Of a DNA stretch of 64,000 bases, positions 40,891 to 52,612 are shown one piece after another. This DNA comes from Letharia columbiana (lineage: Eukaryota; Ascomycota; Lecanoromycetes; Lecanorales; Parmeliaceae). The notes beneath the pieces are model-generated. The model saw only the letters and a program-made list of their open reading frames with translations. It had not been told where the DNA came from and made no database searches. A program made the position numbers and the translations under genes. Where the stretch lies: NCBI RefSeq assembly GCF_014066305.1, contig NW_023501101.1:62001-126000 (forward strand), read 5' to 3'. Every line of letters starts with the position of its first letter. Within the stretch, counting starts at the first letter, position 1.

Positions 40891-42463
40891 ACCCAGCCCC
40901 TCAACACTGCCTGCCGCAAAGCCTCAGGGTGAACTTTTTCGAAGCCAGCCAGTTGCCGGCAGATGGGCCGCAAAGGAAAATTTGTCGCTGAGGAGCCAGG
41001 ATGTTTGCGCTTGGGGCAATCAGCACGGGGAGACGGCGTAGGGCCATGGGACGTAGCATCAACGCCGCCGTCGACGGTGCAAGCGTTTACGACGACGAAG
41101 AAGGGGAAATATCTATTCCGTATGCAAGGAAGCCAGCTAGCTAGGTAGTCAGTCAAAGGAGACAAGATACGAAAGAGCCAGCCAAAGCAGGCAGGCAAAC
41201 GACGACAGACGCCCAACCCACTGCACCTCATGTCTACCGATGCTCCGCCCCACTACGTGGCCTACGTAAGATACACCATACAGGCCGTGGAAGAAAGGCA
41301 CAGACGGTATCTGTCGAACGAGTATACGCGGCGGATATCGTGCTGTTGCTACCTAGCATAAGCGAGCCATTCAAAACAGAATCAGTAAGAATGTCCGCTT
41401 TTTATAAAAATGCAATTGGATCTCAATCGGCATCAGCGAATCGGGATCAGCTCTTAAAATATGCGGGTCGGTCGCCCGAGCGCTAGGGTCTCCGAGGAGT
41501 ATTTCCCAAAAGCATACGTATAGATGTGAATTTTAGAGAATAACACTGGGTCTGACAGTGGTCGTAGATGCGGACCCGAGCTCAGATAGATCAGAAAGCA
41601 GACACAAGGGTATAGTCGAAACGATGCTGCAGGCGGGATATTATTCGAGATCTTGGCGCAGGAGTTCTGACGACCGTCCAGGACTTTTATATGCGGATTC
41701 CCATGCAATTATCAAATCAGGGGGCTACATATGTTTCGAAACGGGGTACACACCTATTACTACCCGGATTGATTTCCGTTGCTATACCTTCACATCTAAG
41801 ACATGTCTGAACGCATAGCACACTTTTCTCCCGCCGCCGATCCACACAGTCCCATAATCCTTTGGTCTCCTCAGTCAGAGTGACATTGGCGGCTTCCATC
41901 GCTTCGATCGTCCTTATCATCAAGCAGGGTATGCGGAATGTACGGTGATCTGAATGAACGGTTGCGAGAAGAGAGACAATCCGAAAGTGCTGACGTTGTC
42001 TGCGAGCTGCCCAACCTTGTGCTATATCTGAAGTGGAGGGTAATTGGAAGGGCGCCGATCCGCTTGAACGACAGCAACGTGCACACAAGAGCCGGCGTCA
42101 GGAGTCTCAAGTGCTCAGAGCCTCAGATAAGGCGCAGACTGAAGTGTTGCCACATAATATGAGTTTGGGATTTACACTTGACTGGGATTTCATTTTTTGC
42201 TTCTATCGGACTTAATAGAAGTCTCTGACGATTAAAGAAACAGGGCTGACTTTAGCTACTTTAGCTATTAGTACTTCAAGTAACCTTGGATAGCGAAGAG
42301 TAAGAGATATCGCAGAGAATTGCAAGGCGGCGCCAGGAGCTCCTACTGTAAATCCCTGCCGTAGATCTCCACACTAAGGTACTCCTACGTGCAGCCCTAC
42401 CAGAGATGGGTGCCGCAGTGACTGTGCCAAGACACGCCGTCCCAATAGAGCGGGCCCTTGCCC
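40891..42463. other. No gene recognised
   Basis: Frames on both strands are short, overlapping and without motifs. Confidence 0.35.
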
Positions 42464-42821
<358 letters not shown>

Positions 42822-42829
42822 GTAAACGT

Positions 42830-43474
42830 GAAATCGGGCTGAGGTAGCTGCTGCAATATTGACGGAGCTGACTGTGATATGACGGTCTGCTCTGGTACTG
42901 ATGGAGCTGACTGTGGTATGACTGGCATAGACTGCTCTGATAGCTGTAGGGGAGGCTGTTCTGGTAGCTGTAAAGTAGGCTTTGGTAGCTGTAGAGTAGG
43001 CTGCTCTGGTAGCTCTGGAGTAGGCTGCTCTGGTATGACAGGCTGCTCTGGTACTTGTGGAGTAGGCTGCTGTGGTACTGATGGAGCTGACTGTAATATG
43101 ACGGGCTGCTCTGGTAGCTGTAGGGTAGGCTCTGGTACTTGTGGAGTAGGCTGCTGTGGTAGCTCTGACAGCTGTGGTACGGTAGGCTGCTCAGGTAAGG
43201 TAGGCTGCTCTGGTACTGACGGAGCTGACTGTGGTATGACGGGCTGCTCTGGTAACTGTAGGGTAGGCTTTGGTAGCTCTGGAGTAGGCTGCTCTGGTAC
43301 TGATGGAGCTGACTGTGGTATGACTGGCATAGGCTGCTCTGGTAGCTGTAGGGGAGGCTGCTTTGGTAGCTCTGGAGTAGGCTGCTTTGGTAGCTCTGGA
43401 GTAGGCTCTGGTAGCTGTGGAGTAGGCTTCTCTAGTACGACAGGCTGCTTCGGTAGCTGTGGTGGCTGGTCTTA
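42830..43474 (-). repeat. GC-rich minisatellite encoding a Pro-rich repeat
   Basis: Irregular repeats of GGTAGCTCTGGAGTAGGCTG- and GGTACTGATGGAGCTGACTG-type units fill about 640 bp. The minus strand encodes a Pro/Gln/Glu-rich protein repeat (PEQPTPELPEQP and VIPQSAPSVPEQP units). The plus strand is also open and would be Cys/Gly-rich. The Pro-rich frame is the more natural one and probably belongs to the ORF of the adjacent mobile element, which continues on the minus strand. It runs directly into poly-T at 42819. The array has kept normal CA dinucleotides although its right flank is RIPed. Confidence 0.65.
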
Positions 43475-46059
43475 TACTCCGCTGTGGAACTCGATAAGGG
43501 GCTTAAATCGTGTATAGAATAAGCTTGTAAAGCTGATAATAATCTGCTGAGACGGAGCTAACTCGTTAAGAAGACGGATAGCGTTAGGATTCGTATCGGC
43601 CCAATTACCAGCGTCGTTTATAAGAAGTATATTAAGCTATTCGAGGTACTACTTTAACGTATACTCGTAGCCGAATATTATAATATAAAAGTATTTTAGC
43701 TATTAAGTAGCGGATACTCCATTGCCGAAGAAGTAATTACTACGAGTGAATCGAGGATCAATCGACTTATAGGCCATGCTTGTTATAGGCTTAGCAAGAT
43801 CTAATAGGAGACTGCCATTGAGATAAGCTACTTTGACGAAGGTGGATAGCAATAGTGAAAGGGGCTCTCTAAGCTCTCCACTAAGGTAAAATAAGTGATT
43901 TGAAGAATAAATCACTAATCAGCTAATAAACGGCTGTGAAAGACTTTAAACGAACGTATAATAATAATAATCACTTTATAAGGCCACGATTACCATCTGG
44001 GCAAGACCTTTAATTAAATAAAATAGTTCTACTATATAAATAGCAAAGGATATAGAATCTATGAAAGCCTATATTGATTGATTAATTACATCATACTACC
44101 CTAAAGTCTTATTCTAGTAGCCGACTATACGAGTTACGTAATCTATCTAATTCTTTCGATCAATTATATAATCTTAAATAAATGAGACTATATAAGTTAT
44201 CGTTATAGTTCGCGTCTTACTATACTTAATTCTTGAAAAGAGATATACTCTATATCGCTAGAGCCCTTTCGTCTTAATCGTATTCTTCTTTTTAACCGCT
44301 TACTCTAGTAAATCCTTATTATTAGTTCTTATTAAGGGCTTAATATTATCTAATAAGTTTAATACTTCTTATAAAGTCTATCGCTATAAAGGCGTAGCGT
44401 GGTTTTATTAGTATATTCTTATAAATAATAATCTCCTCTTTCACCTTCCTTCTTTCTTCGATTTACTATATTCCTCGCTTTTTATTAAATAATCTATATT
44501 TGTAAAGAATATATCGAGTCGTCTACTTCGCTTTATACTCGTATTCTTTATTCTCTATATTCGATACTTATCGATTATAAAGAAAGGCCTTAAGATCTAT
44601 TTTCTCGATTTTTATTTATATTATTAGCGACGTTTTAACGCGCTTAACTCTCGAATATAGAAGTTATATTTATTTTAACGATATTAATTAAATTCTTCTA
44701 AGAATATTATCTTATTTCTTATTAGCTTATTCGATAGTCTATTATTTCATCGCGTGATCTCTAATAGCTATCTTAATTATCGATATTATTCTTATCTATA
44801 TAACTAATAATTAGATTATTTCGTTAGTATTTATCTCTACTCTTTTATTATAAACTACTTACTCTCGCTAGTTAATAGTCTTCTTTATCTCTCTATTCGT
44901 CTATTTATTATTATCGATATTAATATACGCCGAGATTTAGTATAATTCTATTATTACTTTAAGATGTCTTAGCGAATTAATAATCTATATAGTCTATATT
45001 ATATAGATCTACTTTAAGTACTTACTTAAGTCTTTAATAGTCTAAATTAATATTTAATTATTTATATTTACTATAACTTTACTAAGTTATAGCTTTATTT
45101 AATATATAATTACTATAGTTAAAGCTTAAAGAATATTATATAACTTCGTTAAGTATATTATATATTAATTACTTAAGCTTAAATAGATATTAAAAATAAA
45201 ATTAATATCTAACGATATAGTTAAAGCTTTTACTTTTTTATTAATTTCGCTATCGTCTATATATATTATTATATAACTTTTATTAATTAATCTTTTAATT
45301 AATTCTTTAGCGATTTTTTTAATCTTATAAATTATTATTTTAAAAGGCTCTTAGTTGAGAGTGACGCTGAAAGAGCGTAGTTTTTTAATCTTATTAATAT
45401 TATTATATTATTCTTTAAATCTATTAATATATCGCTTTAGTAGACTTAGTTTTCTATTCTTCTTAAGTTTTCTCTTAAACTTCTATCGCTCGAAATATAG
45501 CTTAATAATCTCGCTATATACTAGACTAATAGCGATTTATAAGATAACTTTCGAGATAATCTTATTTAGTTATTATTTAACTAATAGAAAATACGCTTCT
45601 ATATCGAGTGCTAAAATAAATATAACCTTAAATACTTTAGTTATTTTCCTCTTTATCTGAGATTAAATTCTTTATAGTAATAAGAGATAAGTTTTATTAT
45701 AATTAATAGTATCTTCGAGCTAATATTATATTAAGTAGTAGTACGTTATTTATAAGATAATAATCGTTTAATAGAGCTATCTTATACTCTTATAATTACT
45801 ATTCTATATCGATTCGACGATTCTCGCTAGTATATTAATACTTTTAATAGCTTTAGATCGAATCTTCTTATTATAATAGCTTTATAGAAGTTTAAAGTTA
45901 ATTTCGACTTCTAGATAGTAAATAAAGCGTCTCGTCTTAATATATTATCTCTTATTAAGTTATAGAGAATAATTTAAGCTAAATTTCTATTTTCTACTAA
46001 GATATAGTAATTAATATTTATTGAAATCAAACTTCGATCTATATTATAACGCTCACTTT

Positions 46060-46330
46060 ATATAAACTTCGTCGTGAATTTTATAAAGTATATTATAGTT
46101 TTTCTCGATAGAGTCTTCTATTATTAGAAGGTTTATATTATCTATAAAGTCGATAATTATCGTTTCTAAGTCGATATAACTATTATATTTATTAATGAGA
46201 TTTAAGTTATAGAAGAGATAAAGTATAGGCGATAGCGATAATTCTTAAGGAATTTCGATTACTATAAAAGTCTTTAATATAGAGTATTCGCTTATTTTTA
46301 ATATCGTTATCTTATTAAATAAGAATAATT
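46060..46330 (-). pseudogene. Reverse transcriptase remnant of a Tad1/jockey-like LINE
   Basis: The minus strand reads IEIP-stop-ELSLSPILYLFYN, which is the RT motif GIPQGSPLSPILFLFYN with CAG turned into TAA and Gly codons lost. About 90 bp on it reads IIIDFIDNINLL, corresponding to the F(I/V)DD active site with the second Asp as Asn (GAT to AAT). Both changes are G-to-A or C-to-T as expected from RIP. The enzyme is dead. Confidence 0.8.
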
Positions 46331-47639
46331 CTATTTAGTTAACTACTCTTATATCGATTTTTCGCTTTTAAAGATTATAGAGTAGTCGAGGATAAGAGAT
46401 TTTATTATATATATCTGAAACGTCTAGTAGTAATATCGTAGTTACTTTATTAGAGTTTTAGACTTAATATATTCTTTCTAGAAGATAGTAAATATCGTAT
46501 TTATATAATTATAATCTATGGCCTTTTATATATATAATCGATAAGAGTCTATATATCTTCGTAAGATACGCTATTCTTCTAGTAAGAATAAATTTTATTA
46601 TCTTTTCTATAATATTAAGTAAAGCTATTAGTCGATATTCTTTAGAAATCGAATAATCCTTACCCGACTTCGAAAGAATAATTATTATTAATATTCTAAA
46701 GTACTCTAGATAGTAGTCGTTCGTTATATATATATTAAATATTCTATATAGATAAGAGAGTAATAACTTTAGAATCTTCTTGAGAATTAGATTAGGGATC
46801 GCGTTTTCTCTCGATACTCTCTTTAACGATATCTACGTTATAATCTTTCTTATCTTATTTATAATAATTATACTTATTAGATAAACTTATAAATATATTA
46901 TATTAACGCTAATATTATTTAACTTCGTCTATATTAATAATAAGAAGAACGTTTTTATAAGAAGATCTACCTTCGAGTTTAGTTCGTTATATTTTTATTT
47001 ATCTTTATTAAATAGCGAAGGGAGATATGTCTATATTATAAGTTATTTTCTAGTCTACTTAATCTTTTTCTATATTATTTATAACGATTTATATATTTCT
47101 ATTATAAACTCTCTAAATGTCTTTCTAATAGTTCTCTTAATTAAATTATTTTTAAAGTTCTTAACGACTTTATACTTATTCTATACTTTCTTTAAGAGCG
47201 TTATTCTTCAACTTCTTTTTAGCGATTTATAACGCCTTTATACTTTCTTATATTTTAGTATAAATCTCGATTTAAATTATAGTAATAATCTAATAATCGA
47301 AGTAAACTCCTCTATAGTCGCTTAGATAGAGTTAATAATAATCGCTATTTAATAATCGATACTATCGTTAATAAGGTTTTTACTATTCTCTTAGAAATTA
47401 GCTAGATACTCTTTCGATATTATAGCTTAAATAAGTATCTCTCTTAGAACCTCGACGTCTAGTTTATTAAAGTTTCGATATATTATTAATACTAACTCTA
47501 TTACGATTAATTTAAGCTTTATAAGAATTAAGAGATAATTAGATTTATTTTCGAAATTATTTTCGATATTATAGTTAATAATATTTATTATTAATACTAA
47601 AGTAGCGAATAGTAGATCTATTATTATTTAATAGTTTTC

Positions 47640-47790
47640 TTCGTATATTATCGTTTCTACTAATAATACTTATTTTATAGCGAATTCTTTCGCTATAAGT
47701 ATTAATTCTTCTACTCTCTTATCGATATAAGTATTTAATTCTCTCTATATCGTGTAATAAAGATTAAAATCGCCTAGTATAATCTATTCG
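47640..47790 (-). pseudogene. LINE endonuclease (EEP fold) remnant
   Basis: The minus strand reads IILGDFNLYYTI-stop-RELNTY and then VEELILIAKEFAI, matching the ILLGDFNLHHPLW signature of APE-type endonucleases in non-LTR retrotransposons, with the Trp codon now TAG. It lies about 1.4 kb upstream of the RT motifs in the same direction, the normal endonuclease-RT order. Confidence 0.75.
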
Positions 47791-49078
47791 TTATTCTTAG
47801 ACTTCGTAAGCGTCTTATATAATTTATTAAGTTTATCTATTTATTAATCGCCGAGGTTATAGATATTATATATACGTATAATTCTATTATTTTCGAATTT
47901 AATATTAAGAGTATAGAGGTTTAATAAGTAATATAATAAGTATTATTACTTTAGTAATATTCTCTTATTAATATAGAAGTATATTTATATATTATTATAA
48001 TAGAGATAGATTAAGTTAAATCTATTCTTTAGAAAATAATATAATATATTTATATTAGTATTTCTCTAGAGCTTCTAAATTACTACTATATCGATATTAT
48101 AGATCTTTTCGTTATCGAAGAGTTCTATTATAATTATTTTAAATTTTCTTATATTATATTATAGTATTAATAGCTAATTAGAGTATACTATTATTTCTCA
48201 ATATTATTATTAATATTGCTTACTCGCTTCGTCTAGTTTATAAAGTTTATATTCTCTTTCTAAGTATTCTTCTTTTCTTAATCGTCGATGAATTAAATAT
48301 ATCTCTTTTTATTTTTATTAACGGGAATCGTAATTCTCTTATTATTACTCTTTTAATATAGGGGCTATCTATCGTTCTCGAGATTATTAATTTCCTCTAT
48401 CGCTATATCGTCTTTATATTATTTAGCTTCGTCTACTACTTTAAAGAGCGATTTATTTCTAAACGAGACTCTTATTAATAATATGAAAGTATATCTTCTT
48501 TTACTTAACTGAAGATTCGATATAATAGTTCTTTCGAGGTTCGGCGCTCTGATTTCTCCTCTGCTAACTATTCTATCTCTATCTACTAATTTATCGTATA
48601 TAAATATTAGCCTTAAGAAAAATTCCTCGTTTCGTCTACGATTAAACGTATTTTAAAAGTAGTTATTTAATTAATCGCTTATTTAATAGCTAGTCGATAT
48701 CTTCTTCGTTATTATAAATCGTAAAGAAGTTTATTATCTCGTTATTCTTATTCTCGCTATCTTTCTCTTCTTTATTATATATATCTTATTTTAAATCTTA
48801 TATAGTTCCTCGCAAATCGAGTATTTACGAGTATCGGCCGTGTAATCTTTATAATAATACTCTTTTAAGCATTTCTCATATATTAAGTAATTCTTTTTAG
48901 AGTATATAATCGATAGGTAATTATATTTCTAGTATACGAAGTATTACTTTAATTTATACTACTTATTAAAGATATAATAATTATATAATTTTAAACCGAT
49001 AACTAGATCTTCTTTTAGTACTCTATTTCTTTTCTCTAGAGATATTAATTTGATAATTAATAAACCCTTATTATAATC

Positions 49079-49715
49079 CATCTGCAAATCTAAAAAGTTT
49101 CTATAAAATTTGAAATTGCTGATCGCGCGTTTATCGCGGAAATTATAAAATTCGTTGAATTAGTAAATCTAATTAGAATTCGTCTAAATTTTATTAAATT
49201 AGTAAATCTAATTAGAATTCGTCTAAATTTCGCCGATTTAGTAACTATTTTAATCTTTTCCGCTAATTCTATTAGTTTAATAGTAATACGCACGAAAAAA
49301 GAAAAGTTCTAATAATCGACGTTATGACGGTAAGGTTCTACGATAATAAGTATTAACGCTAACTTAAATTTAGCTACAAAATTAAACGATTTAATGAAAT
49401 TAGTCGCGTAAGTAATACTCTAATATAACGTATAATAATACGTATATTAATAATAATATATATTGATGTTATATGTATATAGAATAGTACTTAGAGTATA
49501 TTAGAGTATATTACGTAAAAATTTTTAAGTTATTAAAATTTTTTAAAGTTATTAAACTAGTAGAATTAGCGAAAAAGATTAAGATAGTTATTAAATTAAT
49601 AAAAAGAATTAAATATAAATAAAGTCTACTTAATAGACTAAATCGTATTAAATCGTACTTATAATACGAACCCGGCGGAAATCGTACGAAAAGAAACTTT
49701 TTAGATTTGTAGATA
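49079..49715 (+). mobile_element. 637-bp inverted-repeat element, copy 1 (RIPed)
   Basis: It begins CATCTGCAAATCTAAAAAG and ends with the inverse, CTTTTTAGATTTGTAGATA. It is the same length (637 bp) as the copy at 50608 and collinear with it. Differences are almost all C/T and G/A. Internal inverted text (TAACTATnTTAATCTTTTCCG near the left, its complement near the right) shows the inversion extends beyond the tips. No coding capacity is visible. Confidence 0.8.
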
Positions 49716-50607
49716 TTCTCTTTATTCGCGCCGAATTAGTCTAGTTATACTATATCGAGACTTAGCGTATTAATATTCTTATTCTAAACTCTTTTAATTA
49801 TCGTAGCCATATCTTTAATATCGAATATATTAATTCTTACTCTATAAAGTAGAAGACTATATATTTTAATAATTACTCTTATACTACTACTTATCTTTAA
49901 AGTTTAATTCTTACTTTTTCTTAGTTTATTCGCCTTCTTCTTATTTATAGCTATAATATATATATCGTTACTCGCTAGTCTTCTAGCTATTTTAATAGAT
50001 TTTCTTATAATATTTATACTCTTTATATATTCATTAACTATCGTAATTATCTTACTCGATATCTTCCCCTTTAATACTTTACTTACTATCTCGTCTTATA
50101 GCTTTATAATAATCTCGTTTAGCTTATTATATAATACTTAGTCTTATTTCGATATTACTAATAATATAATAGAGATTTCTTCGATAATAAAGAAGAATAT
50201 TAAGAATCGGCTTAATACGCTAATATAGCTAGCTATCGATATATTACTTTCTAGATTAATTATCTAATACTTAATATATATAATCTTTTCCTCTATATTA
50301 TTATCTCGATTACTTAAATTAATAACTAGTTTATATACTTCGTTTAAGACTATCTAAATTTTAAATTTATCGTTCGCCCTTTTTATAAATACTATTACCA
50401 TCTTAAAGATAGTAGTTACTTCGTCTATTAATAGTTTCTAGTCTTTATCTATTATTTTTAATATAGTATTTATCGATAACTTTAATATAAATATATACTT
50501 CTTAAAATTATAATTACTATAGTCTTATTAGAGTTAGCTAGTCTTATTCGATATGATTATAAAGATATAGACGTTCTCTAAAGCTAATTAAAGAGGTACT
50601 AGCCTTA

Positions 50608-51244
50608 CATCTATAAATCTGAAAAGTTTCTATAAAATTTAAAATTGCTAATCGCGCGTATATCGCGGAAATTATAAAATCCGCCGAATTAGTAAATCTA
50701 ATTAGAATTCGCTTAAATTCTATCGATTTAGTAAATCTAATTAGAATTCGCTTAAATTCCGCCGATTTAATAACTATCTTAATCTTTTCCGCTAGTTCTA
50801 TTAGTTTAATAATAATATATATAAAAAAAGAAAAGTTCTAATAATCGACGTTATAACGGTAAGATTCTACGATAATAAGTATTAACGCTAACTTAAATTT
50901 AACTACGAAATTAGACGATTTAATAAAATTAGTCGCGTAAGTAATACTCTAATATAGCGCACAATGATACGTATATTAATAATAATATATATTAATGCTA
51001 TATATATATAGAATAGTACTTAGAGTATATTAAAATGCATTACGCAAAATTTTTGAAGTTACTAAAAATTTTTAAAGTTACTAAACTGGTAGAACTGGCG
51101 GAAAGGGTTAAGATAGTTGCTGAATCGGCGGAAAGGGTTAGACATAGGCAAAGTCTGCTTAATAGACTAAATCGTGCTAAATCGTGCTTATGGTGCGGAC
51201 CCGGCGGAAATCGTACGAAAAGGAACTTTTCAGATTTGCAGATG
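50608..51244 (+). mobile_element. 637-bp inverted-repeat element, copy 2
   Basis: Collinear with copy 1. The right end (AACTTTTCAGATTTGCAGATG) is much less mutated than the left, leaving a 71-codon open frame that is probably chance. A TA dinucleotide lies on each side (50606-50607 and 51245-51246), the pattern of Tc1/mariner-type target duplications. It marks the right border of the LINE block. Confidence 0.8.
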
Positions 51245-51345
51245 TACTAAATGCTTTAAATACGTGTATCTACTTTCTATAGCTCAATAATATAGCATAA
51301 GCGTTGTGCGAAAGTTCCGTGCCTCTTTATGGAAGCCTACAGCAG

Positions 51346-51617
51346 CACGCGGGTGACAGAAAAGCCCGGACACTAACCAAATGGAGATTACGGCCTTCCC
51401 CCACCAAATTTCTATGCGCAAATACCATGTTTTTCCATTGATAGCCTGTTAGTTGTCCATCACCGTCTAGAATAGCCTGGATCCTTTCAGGCATACTAAT
51501 TACACACTCATTTATGAACTAAGAGGGGGAAGTTTGGGTGTGAAATTGTATGTGGGACGGTCCTTGATATCCTAGCTTAATGCAGGTTAGTGTCCAGGCT
51601 TTTCTGTCACCCGCGTG
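51346..51617 (+). mobile_element. Intact 272-bp MITE-like element with 5-bp target duplication
   Basis: Inverted ends of about 33 bp match with one mismatch: CACGCGGGTGACAGAAAAG at the left and its complement CTTTTCTGTCACCCGCGTG at the right. AGCAG lies directly outside both ends (51341-51345 and 51618-51622). There is no ORF. The sequence shows no RIP, so the insertion is recent or the copy number low. Confidence 0.85.
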
Positions 51618-51730
51618 AGCAGCAGGATATTTATCCCACCAGGTTAAGCTATACTACATGTGAATTAGCTGTAAAAGCCTGCAAGGAAGTTACGCCTGTT
51701 AACTCCTGGTACGCAAAATGTTAGACAAGC

Positions 51731-52025
51731 CATTAGTCCCATTTGAGGTTTTGGGCACACCGCAACCGTTGAATTACGCGAATCTTTAGGAAACCCACTA
51801 GTCCCGTTTGAGGTTTTGGGCCCACCGCAACCGTTGAATTACGCAAATCTTTAGGAAACCTACTAGTCCCGTTTGAGGTTTTGGGCACACCGCGACCGTT
51901 GAATTACGCAAAACTTTAGGAAAGCCACTAGTCCCATTCGAGGTTTTAGGCACACCGCAACCGTTGAATTACGCGAATCTTTAGGAAACCCACTAGTCCC
52001 GTTTGAGGTTTTGGGTACACTGCAA
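51731..52025 (+). repeat. Tandem array, 65-bp unit, about 4.5 copies
   Basis: Units contain CTAGTCCCGTTTGAGGTTTT, GGGCACACCGCAACCGTTG and AATTACGCAAATCTTTAGG. Copies differ by a few point changes. The array ends exactly where the left end of the next transposon begins. Confidence 0.9.
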
Positions 52026-52149
52026 CCCTAAGGGCTAATTACCGCTGAATCATACCCCTACACCAAAATTTGAGGTATGATTTGGTAAGGCTTACTTAGT
52101 TTCATGAGGAAACGCGAAATACTAGGAAATGCGAAATTTTTAAAACCGA

Positions 52150-52612
52150 TAAATCCGGTCCAACACTCAAATGTCTACTTCTCACCAAAATTCTATGGCA
52201 ACTCCGCACAATAAGGATGAAAAAATCTGGTTCTTCCTTGCTATCAAGGCTTCTATATCGGAGAACTAATTCACCGTTTTCAGGCCTTATCGGTCTACCA
52301 CTTCGTGAAAATCGTACCTCTACTACCTCTTCTTCTACTACCTCTTCTTCTACTATCTCTTCTTCTACTACCTTACCTCTTCCACCTCTTCCACCTCTTC
52401 CACCTCGTCCACCTCGTCTACCGCTTCCACCTCTACCACCGCTTCCATCTCTTCCACCTTGCTGTTGTTGCTGCGGTGGAACCTGCGGTGAAGCCTCCGG
52501 GGAGCCTGCGGGGGAGCCTCTGGGGGAGCCTGCGGGGGAGCCTGCGGGGGAGCCTTCGGTACAGCGAAGGACAGTGGTCTTAATAGACCTGGCGTGGGAG
52601 GTGTAGTAGCCT
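52150..52612 (-). pseudogene. Unmutated C-terminal tail of a transposon protein
   Basis: One minus-strand frame stays open across three tandem low-complexity arrays: EGSPAGSPAGSPRGSP, then QQQQQGGRDGSGGRGGSGRR with further RGG units, then KVVEEEIVEEEVVEEE, followed by FSRSGRPIRPENGELVLRYR. RGG and GSP tails are known in nucleic-acid-binding and transposon-encoded proteins. The rest of the ORF would lie to the right, in RIPed DNA. The plus-strand frame here is the shadow (Pro/Leu and Ser/Thr runs). GC content is high and CA dinucleotides are intact. Confidence 0.55.

Larger units (their letters stand above)
43475..50607. mobile_element. RIP-degraded transposon block including a minus-strand LINE
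   Basis: Composition drops gradually to very AT-rich after 43520. A semi-decayed minus-strand frame at 43915-43703 (YLNGSLLLDLAKPITSMAYK) has fewer mutations. Farther right, LINE endonuclease and reverse transcriptase remnants are readable on the minus strand (listed separately), so the 5' end of the element lies near 50.6 kb. The interval 44000-45900 shows only RIPed text. The copy of the 637-bp inverted-repeat element at 49079-49715 lies inside this block. Confidence 0.75.

Noticed and set aside
42879..43517. Cys/Gly-rich 212-codon frame that looks like a metallothionein- or toxin-like repeat protein
   Set aside because: It is the opposite strand of the Pro-rich minisatellite; repeats of non-multiple composition keep both strands open, and it has no signal peptide or splice context.
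51035..51250. 71-codon frame in the clean end of the 637-bp element
   Set aside because: It spans an inverted-repeat end, has no homology-like motif and no counterpart in copy 1.
52217..52606. Ser/Thr- and Pro/Leu-rich plus-strand frame
   Set aside because: Shadow of the minus-strand GSP/RGG/VVEEE tail, which gives more natural protein repeats and sits in a transposon.
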